From: Nitzschia sp. pyKryTriq1
Taxonomy: Eukaryota; Bacillariophyta; Bacillariophyceae; Bacillariales; Bacillariaceae
DNA length: 64,000 nt
Assembly (NCBI GenBank): GCA_956465555.1
Contig: OY101119.1
Location: 2,218,629 to 2,282,628, forward strand
Direction of reading: 5' to 3'
Every line of letters begins with the position of its first letter. The first letter of the stretch is position 1. The notes below the pieces were generated by a model that saw nothing but the letters and a program-made list of their open reading frames with translations, made no database searches and was not told the origin of the DNA. A program made the translations under genes and the position numbers. This document shows positions 1 through 10,548 of this stretch, one piece after another.

Positions 1-753
1 AGATCAAGCGCTAAGCCGTGTATCGCGAAGTGTGTCTGCTGCGGGTTTTGACAGCAGGCCAGTACTACTTGTTCTACGCCTTCGAGAACTTTCCTTTCCA
101 GCATTCTCTGCCAATTACCATCCTTTCACATATTTATCCTAAATTGCTAGATGAGTTCTTACCTCTCGGCATCTTAATTCTGCCCCCCCCCCCGCAACCA
201 GTGCCACGACCTGGGCCTGATCGCAGCCTGTTGTCGATCAACGTGCCTAATGCATGGTCTCTTCGTCATTGTTGTGTACTATTTTGTAGTCCATTTCCTG
301 GTATGGTTGCGACCATTGTCTTGTTTGTTCAAGTTACGTTACTCTCAGCTCGACTTGAGTGGATGCAGAAAAAATGAGATGTCATTCATGATCGCGCCGG
401 CACCAAGTGGAGTCGTCTGTTACGATATTGATGACTTGTCTTTTGGCGGACGGTCCTGGGTCCGATTGATTTCTCTTTCGCCCAGAGACTTAGGCAAAAC
501 AAAACGTCGATATACCTGTACCGGTAGTAGTTTATTATTTGAACGCAACGGATGAATAGACACGATGAACATTGTCCAAAATACAAAATAGGAGGCGTGG
601 CTATAGCACTACTTATCGATGGTGGACTACCAGTACTGCGACTGACTGTTTGTCAACTTCTACCCGCAATCATCATAGCAACGCAAAATCTTAGCAAAGA
701 GTGGCCGCATAATTGCAGGGTGAGCACTTGCTTTGAGATAATGCATGAGATCA
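1..753. other. Intergenic, no supported gene
   Basis: I see no convincing gene here. Open frames exist on both strands but are short, low in complexity and without a recognisable domain. A run of ten C sits near 182-192. The 3' end of a leftward gene begins at 754, so part of this stretch is probably its 3' untranslated region. Confidence 0.5.
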
Positions 754-2495
754 TCACAAGCAGTTTTTGATCAGGGCATCCAAAGAGAACATCATATACA
801 TTGCCGCATCGTGTTGCTCATCCGGTGCGTATACTTTGCCTTTGCCAGCTACGAACATACGATCGTGCAGCGGTCCAAACTGCTGTTGGGAGACAAGCTC
901 ATCGCCTCGGAAGAATGCGTCGTCCAGACTCACCGGAAGCAAGCTGGCAATCGAGGTCCTTGGAGAAGAGCGGGATCGGATGTTGACGCATCGTCCAATC
1001 CGACTGGATATTTCTCGTGACTCGCAGATCCAATCTCTCTGAAGGTGCAGCTCGTGCACGATGTTGCCATTCGAGGAGTGCAACAAGATTCTGGCTCCAC
1101 CAGATACATCGTCGACAATTCTAAGGTAAAGAATGTTCTTCGCTTCAATGCGCTTGGATTCGAATTGAAGCCGTTCCGCCAGAGTAGAGCCCAAAGAGAA
1201 GGCAACCCAACCAGACACCACAAGGTTGTCATTCGTTGCAATGTCCAGCCTGGAATTCTTCCGCATGTATACTGGAACCACCGTCGGATCTGCGGCATTG
1301 TCAGATGGTTTCTTAGCGGGTGGACGTTGAGCCTTTTGACCTTCTTTGTTGTTCCGACGAGATCTTCGAGCTGAAGGTGGGCGATCGTCTGTTCTTCGTC
1401 TCCTACCGGTCTCGGCGGTGGCAATCTTCGGCTGTTGAATCTGAGAATACCGACTATTCGAGGCGATTCCCTCCATGAAATCTTCATCGTTGTCTCCATC
1501 GTAGTAACTATCGCTGTTATTGCCCCAGTCTTCGCTATCCTCGAGGGCACTAATATAACCACTGTCGTTCGGTCTAGAAGTGTTGGCATCTTGACACAAA
1601 ACATACGACGGAAGCACCAGATTTTCATCCACAGGGTTGCCCTGCCAGATCTCTTTGATACTACCAGTAGAAAATTCAAACTGCTGCTCCCTTCGATGGC
1701 GACTCGCATTCGACGTCCCCGAGTAGCTGGTATAGTTCCCGGTATCGAATCGTCCACGAGCAGGCGGCTGAGGCGTTCCGAAGCTAGAATTGCAGTTTGG
1801 ATGATTATTCTTCACCGGAGGAGGTAGACCCGCGGACCGACTTCGGTTCGCTATTATGTGAGGTTTCGAAGTCACCGGAGCGGGAGGTGGCGTCGATGGC
1901 CGCGGCGGTGACACTCGACGAAGTTCTTCTGAATCAAAAGTAGTTGTCCGAACGACCACAATCTCAGATTCGGACTGAGAAGTGTCGCTCTCGGTAAAGC
2001 TAGAAACAAATCCGCTACTCTACAATATCGAAAGGGCATACAAAAATCAGTCCTCTCCGGCTCAAAACGTCAAACAAGCACAAAAATTGTACAACAAAAA
2101 GGAATCGCACTCACTGGATATACATCGTTTTCATTCACCAACAAGGAACTCGACGAATTGCGCCGAAGGATAGGAAAGGCAGGAAACGGAACGTGGTCAT
2201 GGTGGTGCCTTCTGCCACCTCCATTCTCGGAACTGTTCTTTTGCGACGGCGACTGGGGTCCTCCCCGTAGGCAGAAGCAACACGATAGTTTGCCCCAGGA
2301 AACCTTCCAGTCTTGTTTCTGCAGAATATCCATTGAGTCTGGCATGCCTTGATACGGCGGTCCTCCCATCATTGGAGGTGCGTAGCGGTAGTCGGGATGA
2401 AGGTGCAAGGGGCGCACATAGTGGTGCTCCGAAAGCCACGGCCGAGGTATCGGGGCACGACGATTGCTCCCCAAAGCTGACGACCGCGGGTCCAT
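754..2495 (-). CDS. Hypothetical protein, disordered N-terminus with a small C-terminal domain (two exons)
   Basis: Not recognised. Model: exon 1 is 2115-2495, starting at the ATG of MDPRSSALGS. The donor GTGAGT lies at 2114, and exon 2 is 1989-754. The acceptor is less sure: a stronger-looking TTGTTTCTAG ending at 2000 would shift the frame, so I use the AG ending at 1990, which gives 538 residues. The first 330 or so residues are rich in Pro, Ser, Arg and Asp and look disordered, with an RRRRTDD basic patch and an acidic DNDEDF stretch. The last 160 (from about VVSGWVAFSLG) look globular. The pattern of strands followed by LYLRIVDD and RILLHSSNG recalls PH-like domains, but that is a guess. 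Exon 1 alone is weakly supported; exon 2 is a long clean frame. Confidence 0.55.
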
Positions 2496-3175
2496 GCTAT
2501 TTTTGAATTATGCGCTGGCCGCGAGTACAAGTTTGGCTTCACCGAATGAGATCCTTGGGAAAAGGAGTCGGCAAGTGGTGGAGTTGCAACAGCAATGCGG
2601 AGAGGTGCCTTGGGGTTCCTATTGCAACGAGTACAAATGAAAGACGAAAGACAAAATAATACAATCTCCGCGCTCGAACCGTTGAATTGCTGATTTCTGC
2701 GTCTTCCCGCCCATTGCCGAACATTCTTGATGTTCATCATCATGCAGTGATGTCGGGCAAGAACCACGCGATGAGGTTGTGCGGGCGTGAGAAATATATA
2801 TGCCCATAGTATTAAATATATACGTATATGAATACATTAACAAACTAAGAAAGTACAAGGAAGAGAACTTGCTTTTGCACAGTCTTCCACTCCCGGACGG
2901 ATTTTACTGCCGTCATGGCGCACTACTCCATGCAATACAGTACAATACTAATACCGGTACAGTACTGGTACTCGTTACTCGTACGAGACGAGGACCCTCT
3001 ACACCAATCAAAATTCGTGCAACTAATCTACAGAGTATCGCAATGGGAGTAAGAGCCAGAACTAGCCTCACTTTATTTTCATCTGCCAGTTACTGGTACC
3101 GGTACTGCATGTTCGATTCACAACAGGCCTAAAAGAGGACCAGCTGCATGAAAGCAATGCAGTAGAACAAAAAAC
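2496..3175. other. Intergenic with GTAC/ACCGGT words
   Basis: No gene supported. Around 2938-2985 and 3085-3105 there are clusters of short palindromic words built from GTAC and ACCGGT, of the kind seen in many other gaps in this window. The stretch should hold the 5' region of the leftward gene at 754-2495 and the 3' region of the leftward synthetase gene at 3176. Confidence 0.5.
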
Positions 3176-4789
3176 CTATTCTTCGACCTCAAAGTCCTCA
3201 CCACGATCAATCTGGTCCAAACGGTTGGGTCCGACTCCGACCCACCTTATCGGTACACCCACGATAGTTTCAATCCTTGTGATGTACTTCTGACAGTTGA
3301 TGGGAAGTTCTTCAAATGTCTTGCATTTCGTTATGTCTTCGTCCCATCCAGGAAGAGTTTCAAATTCAACCTCGACATCCTCCAGCTGCTTCAAACTTGC
3401 AGGCATTGTGGAGAGATATTCTCCCTTCAGCTTGTAAGCAACAGCAAGCTTGATTTCTTTCAAACCAGTCAAAACATCTACTTTGGTCAAGTTCAATGCA
3501 GTGAAGCCATTAATGGCAGCAGAGTACTTTAATTGTGGAACATCCAACCAACCGCAACGACGAGGACGGCCCGTTGTTGTTCCGTATTCTGCTCCTACGG
3601 ACGACAAGTGCTTACCGATACCGAAATCCGTGTCAAGTTCGGTGGGAAAGGGTCCCTCTCCAACACGGGTACAGTAAGCTTTGACGGTTCCGAAAATTCC
3701 ACGCAGTTTACGTGGACTCACACCCAAACCAGTCAATACACTTCCGATAGAAGGATTGGAGGAAGTTACGAAGGGATAGGTTCCAAAATCAATGTCAAGC
3801 ATGGTCGCATTGGCACCCTCAACTAGAATCCTCTTTCCCTCCTTGTACTTCTTGTTGGTGTAATCAATGGTGTCGATAGTCATCCCTGTGACGCGATCGG
3901 CAACAGTTTTGTAAAAAGCCAGCTCGGCTTCAACGTCAATCTCTAGGCCCTCGAATGATCGCATGTGGTGCTCTGCTAGAGCTCGGAAACGCTCCTCAAA
4001 GTAGTCCCAATCTTTCAGGTCACCCACGCGAACACCGTTTCGCGAAATTTTGGAGGCGTAGGCTGGGCCAATTCCTTTCTTGGTGGTCCCGATTTTGTTT
4101 CTTCCTAGTCTCATTTCCAAAGCCCCGTCAACTGCTTGGTGAAAGTCAAATACCAAGTGGGCACGGTCCGAAAGGAACACTCGACCCTTATAGTCGATAC
4201 CACTTGCTTCTAGCCCATCCAACTCACTGAGAAAGGAGGGAATGTGGACGACAACACCGTTTCCGATCACACAACTGGCCTCTTTGTTGAGGACACCGCT
4301 TGGCAGCAAATGAAACTTGTACTTGACGCCATTCACGACGATAGTGTGCCCTGCATTGGATCCACCAGCTACTCGGGCGCAAACATCATATTCCTAGTCG
4401 AACAAAAGGTATACATTATCAGTCAGTCCCGGTCCATTGATAAGTGATGTGCAAGTCCTCTCAAAATCTACTGTATCTTCACCTACCTGACTCAAGATAT
4501 CGACCAACTTTCCCTTTCCTTCGTCGCCCCACTGAGCTCCCAGAACAATATCAATGCCCGCCCTCTTGGCAGGAGGTGCCTTTGCCTCGACACTACCGAT
4601 TACGCTTTCAATGTTGGCGATTTTCTTGGAAATACCCTGCAGCATGCCGACGACGGTGTTGTCATCACACGATGTCGTAGCTCCCTGCGGTTGGCTTGTC
4701 GCCACAAACGCCGATCCAGTCAAGGCGGCAGCAGCGCCTGCCATGAAGGCATTCGTCGTAGCAGACGATCTCAGTACGTTTCGAAACAT
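3176..4789 (-). CDS. purA: Adenylosuccinate synthetase, organelle-targeted (two exons)
   Basis: Joins IMP to aspartate with GTP to make adenylosuccinate, the first step from IMP to AMP. Exon 1 is 4487-4789 and exon 2 3176-4393, with a 93-nt phase-0 intron (donor GTAGGT, acceptor CTAG). The product has 506 residues. The first 75 or so look like a presequence (MFRNVLRSSATTNAFMAG...) absent from bacterial PurA. Family motifs follow in order: GAQWGDEGKGK, the GTP-loop and catalytic Asp/His region; GGSNAGHT, split from it by the intron; TKKGIGPAY; the DFGTYPFVTSSNP stretch; TRVGEGPFPTE; and TTTGRPRRCGWLD. The start is the first ATG in the open frame and fits a transit peptide. Length after the presequence matches the usual 430 residues. 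Plastid versus mitochondrial targeting cannot be settled here. Confidence 0.95.
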
Positions 4790-5337
4790 GGTTGGAAGAT
4801 TTACAACTATGCTGTTGTAATGCTTCGTTCGAAACGTAGAAAGCGGAGAGGGTGAAGGGCCCGAAACCAGAAAAGCGAAAGAGGTGAAGCCGCAAGCCGC
4901 ATCGAGAACATCGCATCCAGCGTCATGATGACGATCGATCGGCGGGGACGGTCGGTCGGTGGGCAAAAAAAATGTGAGGCGCAGTTTTTCGCTCGTCTGT
5001 ACGTCTCTTCGTGTCTGTGCCATCCGTTGAACGGGCAGAATGAAAGTAAAGACAGCCAAACTGATAATTTCGAATCCCTCCAGTCAGACGCGCGTCGTTT
5101 TGGTGCGCGCTCTCTTCCTTCTCCGTCCTCCGTCCCGCCCTCCAACCTCGATCGGCGCGATCCACTTGGTTCAACAAGAAGCGCACTGGAAGATCGTCGT
5201 GTGCCTTTTCCATCGCACATCGCACCATTGTCGCCCACGTCATAGTAGCTCTCGTACTGATTAGTTTTCTGTTGCTTCTTGTAACGCTCCGAACCCATCT
5301 TGCGTTTGCATTGTTCAACAGGCTAGTCGAAATCACC
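4790..5337. promoter_or_regulatory. Divergent intergenic region between purA and the antenna gene
   Basis: The two genes are transcribed away from each other, so this 548-bp stretch should hold both promoters and both 5' leaders. I see no conserved box I would name. GC-rich pyrimidine tracts lie around 5110-5150. ORFs here on both strands are short and unconvincing. Confidence 0.45.
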
Positions 5338-6030
5338 ATGAAGTCCTTTGCCGCTCTTTCCGCCTTCTTGGCATCTGCCTCAGCCTTTGCTCCCCAGGTA
5401 AGTTCTTAGAGTACCTTCGTCGAATGTTTTTAGACTTTTCATATTTGCGATGCTCAAGTGTTTGCCTAATTTTTAATTTGTTAGTCGAAGACCGGAGGAG
5501 TTAGCACCCAGCTCAATGCCGAAATGTCCAAGTCGCTTCCGTTCTTGACCAACCCCAAGAACACAAAGGGATACGTCGGCGATGTTGGCTTCGACCCCCT
5601 TGGTTTCTCGGATAACTTCGACATGAAGTGGCTCCGTGAATCTGAAATCAAGCACGGACGCTCTTCCATGCTTGCCACCCTTGGATTCGTCATGCAAGAG
5701 TTCTGGACCATCCCCGGATATGAACACGTTGATGACTCCAACCTTGGACCTACGGTGGTTGGTGCTTCGCCCATGCTGCAAATTGTTTTCTGGATGGGTG
5801 TTTTGGAATTCTGGACCAACAAGGGAAATGTCACCATGGAAACCATGTTCTCGGATCCCGCTCGTGTTCCCGGAAACCTCGGATTTGACCCCATGGGTTT
5901 GGCAAAGGGAAAGAGCGACGACGAAATGGCTGCAATGCAATTGAAGGAAATCAAGAATGGACGTCTGGCTATGTTGGCAATCGGTGGCATGATCCACCAC
6001 AACTGGGTCACTGGCGAGGCCCTTTTCTAA
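5338..6030 (+). CDS. Fucoxanthin-chlorophyll light-harvesting protein, Lhcr-like (two exons)
   Basis: Thylakoid antenna protein binding chlorophyll and fucoxanthin. Exon 1 (5338-5397) encodes exactly the signal-peptide-like MKSFAALSAFLASASAFAPQ, with the diatom ASAFAP plastid-import site. An 87-nt phase-0 intron (GTAAGT to TTAG) separates it from exon 2 (5485-6030). The protein has 201 residues. Two chlorophyll-binding helices are visible, with generic LHC motifs ESEIKHGRSSMLA (about residue 66) and LKEIKNGRLAMLAIGG (near the C-terminus). A third membrane helix lies between (MLQIVFWMGVLEFW). The mature start SKSLPFL with GDVGFDPLGF is closer to Lhcr/Lhcx than to Lhcf proteins as I remember them, so the subfamily is tentative. 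The intron placed right at the presequence boundary fits exon-wise acquisition of targeting. Confidence 0.95.
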
Positions 6031-6360
6031 GCAATCACATTTGCTCCTGTTCCCATTACCAGTACCACACCCCTTTCGCCCGCAGCTACCTTGAGTGCGA
6101 TCTGCCACTGTGCAAAATAGACTGAGCCCCTTCGAATGATCGAGAGCTCTTACAGACGAGAAACGTAGTATAGCTCCCTTCTTTTTCGTCAATCCGTTGT
6201 CTTTTCCTTCTTCGCCAGCGCTACCTCTAGCACATGCATGCGTCTTTTGTTTCTCTACTAGAGACAATACGTCGTACCCGTACGCACTCCTTTTACTTGT
6301 TAAAATGATGTCGTTCCCTTCGCATGCAGGATCATTGATTACTATCTACAGCCCCGACTT
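6031..6360. other. Convergent 3' intergenic region
   Basis: Lies between the rightward antenna gene and the leftward LRR gene, so it holds two 3' ends. Open frames across it on the minus strand extend from the strongly codon-biased antenna gene and look like antisense shadows. Nothing else seen. Confidence 0.5.
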
Positions 6361-8128
6361 TCACGTTCCACAAGAGGAACGCCCGCAGCATGTGCAACAT
6401 GTGGGAAAGAATCCTGTGCAGTCGACCTCGCCATCACAATCTGTCGACATTGTCGTTAGAGCCCCACTAAAGCGCTGAAGACATATCTCAATAGGGACAT
6501 TCCCTATAATATCCGTATCCTCGAGAGCGAGTATCCTGAGATCACTCATCTGAGCATACTCGCTCGGAATATACCCCGACAAGCTGTTTCCATACAGCCA
6601 CAACTGGACCATTCCAGTTAGGGCCCCGAGTTCAGTCGGTAAGGTTCCTGTCTGAGGAAGCAAAGAGAAGGAGTAGGTATTGGTGAGGTACAGACTACTG
6701 GTGACTAGAAAGGCAAGATCTGTACAAATCATACAGTAGACGTACCAACCCACAGTCTGACGCCGAGAAAGACCGCATTGTTTCTAGCCCCCCAATAAAA
6801 GAATACACTGGTCCAGCCAATTCCGGGTTCCCGTCTACGAGATGTTCGACAATCGAAGGCATGCCTTCCATGTAAGACAAATCACCCCGCAACCCGGCCT
6901 CTCGAATGTAGAAGAACTCCAAGTTTGGAAGCGTCGCGATCGTGGACGGAACCTCCGAGTTGAAATTGTTCCCGTCCATTATCAAAAGCGTCAAGTTGTT
7001 GAGTCCAACAAAGACTGACTCTGGTATCTCCCCAGCATGAAGCGTGTAGGAACAATCAAACTCCTCGATTCCAGATGGAAGTCGAGGTATGGGTCCCTGG
7101 AAACCTGTCGAACCATAATTCAGAACCCTTAGGTTTGGGCCTAGCTGATTAATCCAAGAGTCATCGTCGTTGTTCGTCAAGAAATCATTGTTGTAGAGAT
7201 CCAGCTGTTGTAGATCACCCGCCCCGGTGGCGCGTGGGCCAACCAATGTGAGATAACTAACCTCTCCCGGGAAAGTGCCACTCAGTCCATTTCGTTGAAG
7301 ATGTATTGCTACCAATCGACCATCGTCGTCGCATGTTATTCCGTACCATCCACCGCAAGGGTCAATATTCGTCTCTCTCCAGCCACTAGTATTTCCCCAA
7401 GCTATCTGCTGTCGCTCAGCCTGAATTGCGTCGCTGGAAGGACTGTTCGTGGCAAAGTAAATACAATATAGAACCCAATATTGTATTGTCTTGGTGACCC
7501 CGAAATCCTGGTATCCCTCTTGTTCGACTACCCTCTGCAAAGCCCGACACTGATACGAGTTTGGATCCGCAAAAACCCCAATCGGCGTAAATGCCAGCCC
7601 CAAGCCTTCCCAGAGAGCAGCTAACACACCATCGCCACACGGGGTGGATGGCGTTTGTTGTGGCGCTGCAGTCGCAGGAGCAGGTTCCATTGGTACCAAG
7701 CTGGGGCTCGGGGGAGATGGTGAGTTGGTTGAGGTTACTGGGGCCTGCACTGTCGGAGATTCCGTCCTTTCATCGCCCGGGGGTGTCGGCGCATCCGTCA
7801 CGCTTTGGCTGGGCTCCTTCGACTTGGGGAAAATCGGCTCAACAGGTTCCGTCGTTCCACCAGGAACTCGGTCCTCATTATCAAAGGAGGGCAATGGGGT
7901 CGGACGAGGCGAGGGTCTCACAGTCGGTCGATCTGTGCGTCTAAGGGTAGGAGGAAACGTCGGGCCCGAAGTCGGAGTCAATTCATCTTTACTTTTCCCT
8001 CTAACCTCCTGACCTCGACGACGCGTATAAGATTCGTTGTCTGGGATGAATCTCATCTGGCTACGACCCCTCCCCTCTCCCAGCGAATACCAAGGAAGGA
8101 CGAGGGCCAAATACCATCGTATCCTCAT
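6361..8128 (-). CDS. Secreted leucine-rich-repeat protein with Cys-rich tail (two exons)
   Basis: Exon 1 is 6746-8128 and exon 2 6361-6651, with a 94-nt phase-0 intron (GTACGT to CTCAG), 557 residues. I start at MRIRWYLALVLPWYSLGEG, which reads as a signal peptide; the open frame runs further but has no earlier ATG. Residues about 30-165 are rich in Pro, Thr and Ser, a likely glycosylated stalk. An LRR N-cap follows (DPCGGWYGITCDDDG), then about eight plant-type LRRs (LxxLxLxxNxLxGxIP), the last ones on exon 2. It ends in a Cys-rich tail with TCCTCC. No transmembrane segment after the signal and no kinase. Probably an extracellular recognition or adhesion protein. It resembles the two LRR proteins at 42350 and 45413 in cap and tail; the ligand is unknown. 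Confidence 0.85.
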
Positions 8129-8685
8129 CTTACACGGTCGGTCGGTATAGTAGTAGTGTTGTATCGATTTGATAAAACTAACATAGGTAGAGACGATATT
8201 GTTTGTTGTTCGAAACAAAAGACAGCTACCGGTACCGGTAGCGTAGCTTCCGGGTATTAACGGAATGTTGGGCTGATAGCTAGAATAGAGGCGGGACCCA
8301 TGTTATTTCTGTAGTGGAGGGACACATACCGGCGTATGATACTTGTACAGTACTGTACTTGTACGGGTACAGTACCAGGGTACTTGTACCGGTACAACAT
8401 GATGATGGGACATGGGACATGATAATCCGAATTTTGGCGCCAGAAAAAAGTCTTCGGGGGGCACAGAATGAATGGTACAGTACCAGGCACTGTATGTAGT
8501 AAAAGCAAGGTACTGTCGTAAAAGGGGAGAACTTATGGGCGAACGAAAGGGGAGAGCCACGCGTTGCGCTATCCAGAACAGACGTCCCCCTTTTTGGATA
8601 ACGCGCTTACCGTACGTGGTTCGGGCTTGCCATAATATTACCTCTTGCGTGGTTCGCCACCGCGCCACACAGGGGTAAATAGTGG
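8129..8685. other. Intergenic with dense GTAC words
   Basis: No gene. A palindrome AGCTACCGGTACCGGTAGC-like stretch lies near 8222-8241. At 8338-8396 there is a dense run of GTACTTGTAC, CAGTACTGTAC and GTACCGGTAC words. The final bases (GTGG) match the 4 bp after the LTR element that starts at 8686. Confidence 0.6.
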
Positions 8686-8885
8686 TGCACTATGCATGCA
8701 GTCAGGAGTCACGTCTGGCCTTCAGCCGGGATGTGCTCTGAAAAAGGGGGTTGAGGTTCGGTCTCGAACCCACGGCCTCACACTCTGTGCGTTAGCCTTT
8801 AGCCATTGTGGCATTTGGAGCTCTCGTATTCAGAGGAGTGGGGAATGTCTTAAAGACTGTCTTGTGCCGTGTCCTGTGTATTGCA
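8686..8885 (-). repeat. LTR copy 1 (200 bp)
   Basis: Direct repeat, identical by eye to 9900-10099. It begins TGCACTATGC and ends TGTATTGCA. Contains minus-strand A- and B-box-like sequences followed by a T run; see the regulatory entry. Confidence 0.85.
8741..8805 (-). promoter_or_regulatory. tRNA-like Pol III internal promoter inside the LTR
   Basis: On the minus strand, TGGCTAAAGGC (8805-8795) resembles the A box TGGCNNAGTGG. GGTTCGAGACC (8770-8760) matches the B box GGTTCGANNCC in full. A run of five T (8745-8741) follows as a possible Pol III stop. The boxes start 35 nt apart, somewhat closer than in a real tRNA. The acceptor and T stems do not pair well, so this is a tRNA-derived promoter rather than a working tRNA. 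The same elements recur in copy 2, at 10019-10009, 9984-9974 and 9959-9955. Confidence 0.6.
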
Positions 8886-9466
8886 CTCTCCCCCAAGACA
8901 TTTCTCACTTAGATGCCTTGTATCAGTTGTTTATTGTTTTTATTGCTAGGCGGGCGTGGTCTTTTGCAGGCGTGCGTGGTCAGAGGGCCGACGCTTCACG
9001 TCATAGTAACCATTACACACTGCAGTACGAGCCGCGCGCGCTTTGGAATTGTCGGGCTTCGCCTCGAAGTGTATTTTTTTCCCGGCCATTCTTGGCGCTT
9101 CGGGTCGTGTTGAAGTTGAGTTTTTATTACTTATGGTGCGGTCGTACGCTCCTTTATGTTGTTGATGTGCCAGTATTTGGTGTGGGCGGGTGGGCGCTGC
9201 TCGCTCTTCCACTTATTGCTTGTTCTTGTGTGTATGTGCCCTTCACTGGGGGCGGTCGGTAGTGGTGGGGAAACTGCGCTCCCCCGAGTTATTATGTGCT
9301 GGTTTTTGTGCCTCAATCTCTGGGCGGGAAGGGTGGGATTTTCTTCTTTTCTCCCCCGAGTTTGTAGTGCCCTTCTGCTACTGTGGGCGTGTGTTGCAAT
9401 TATGCCGTGCGGGTGATCAGGCCGTCGGTATATTGCGATGATTTTTTGTTTATGGTTGTTATTTAT

Positions 9467-9618
9467 TAGGTTGGTTGGTCGAGAAGCACTGCTACCTCTT
9501 GAGGCTTCCGTACGGAACTCCTCCCAATGGTTTGCTTGTTATAGTAGGTTAGTTGGTCGAGAAGCACTGCTACCTCTTGAGGCTTCCATACGGAACTCCT
9601 CCCAATGTTTCGCTAGCG
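9467..9618 (+). repeat. 78-bp tandem repeat, about two copies
   Basis: Inside the miniature LTR element, a unit containing TTGGTCGAGAAGCACTGC and CTCTTGAGGCTTCC is repeated head to tail, starting at 9467 and 9545. The copies differ at only a few bases. Each keeps an open frame of 26 codons, but I see no gene around it. Confidence 0.8.
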
Positions 9619-9899
9619 TGTTATTTTTATGATTATTGTTTTTAGTGGTTGTTATTTTTACGGCGCTAGGGCACACTTCAATGGGGGCTTATCTTTTGGA
9701 CCCGAATTGAGTTGTTTAATGGTGGATTGTTGAGTGGCTTTACGGCGCACAGATAGGGCTTATCTAAGCTCTTGTTGTTCTTTTTTCTTCTTGTTATTAT
9801 TGCCCTTGTCAGGGGCTTTTTGCTGCTCGGATTAGTCAATTGCGCGAACCTTCGCGTTGGGTTTGTTCGTACGTTGTTTTTTGTGCTATGAATTCATAA

Positions 9900-10099
9900 T
9901 GCACTATGCATGCAGTCAGGAGTCACGTCTGGCCTTCAGCCGGGATGTGCTCTGAAAAAGGGGGTTGAGGTTCGGTCTCGAACCCACGGCCTCACACTCT
10001 GTGCGTTAGCCTTTAGCCATTGTGGCATTTGGAGCTCTCGTATTCAGAGGAGTGGGGAATGTCTTAAAGACTGTCTTGTGCCGTGTCCTGTGTATTGCA
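9900..10099 (-). repeat. LTR copy 2 (200 bp)
   Basis: Same sequence as 8686-8885, in the same orientation 1,214 bp downstream, with the same TG and CA ends. It is followed by GTGG, matching the bases before copy 1. Confidence 0.85.
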
Positions 10100-10548
10100 G
10101 TGGGGCTCGCTTCGCTCCGCAGAGGACATCAAATAATTCATCAAACACAGCTTTTGAAAATAAAATATATTTCTTCATAAAGTAATGATGCTGAATGATG
10201 CATAACATTTGTTTGGCAATGGTATCCTGGCAGCTTCGGACGACTCCAAATTTGAGCATTTGAAATATTCCCTGATGCGGTGGATGAGGACAAATAAGAC
10301 CAAATGACGCGCGGCTCAGTCAATGCGGAATATGACTGATGCAACAAGATGGACCCTAAACTGGATGGTCGAAGTGTAAATAACTAAGGATTACTAGAGC
10401 TGCGTTGTTACTTTACTTTTTCTTTAGCACGAGTGTACATGCCGAGGCTTCATGAGTATACATACAATGGATTTTGTGAAGCTGATGGAATATTTTCTCC
10501 ACATCAGGCCTCTTCTCAGACACTTCCTCTGAGGAAGAAGACCCAGAA
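10100..10548. other. AT-rich intergenic stretch between two elements
   Basis: No gene supported. It lies between the miniature LTR element and the copia remnant. The first 25 bases are GC-rich, then the sequence becomes A/T-rich. It may belong to the copia remnant's leader. Confidence 0.35.

Larger units (their letters stand above)
8686..10099 (-). mobile_element. TRIM-like miniature LTR element with tRNA-like boxes in its LTRs
   Basis: Two 200-bp direct repeats (8686-8885 and 9900-10099), which I read as identical, bound a 1,014-bp interior with no recognisable coding region. Each repeat starts TG and ends CA, as LTRs do. A 4-bp match GTGG lies immediately outside both ends, a possible target-site duplication. 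Read on the minus strand, a purine run GGGGGAGAG (8886-8894) abuts the 3' LTR as a polypurine tract would, which sets the orientation. I could not name a primer-binding site. With no gag or pol it is non-autonomous, in the manner of terminal-repeat retrotransposons in miniature. Identical LTRs imply a recent insertion, and the element looks whole. An alternative is a chance pair of solo repeats or SINE copies. Confidence 0.65.

Noticed and set aside
5473-6267. Long minus-strand open frames opposite the antenna gene
   Set aside because: They mirror the strongly codon-biased antenna gene, show no domain and overlap its exon.
8741-8805. A genuine tRNA gene
   Set aside because: A and B boxes are present, but acceptor and T stems do not pair, the boxes are too close and the unit is repeated exactly inside the LTR-like repeats.
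8913-9441. Several overlapping open frames between the 200-bp repeats
   Set aside because: Low-complexity Leu/Cys/Val/Gly-rich frames without any domain, in an element interior that appears non-coding.
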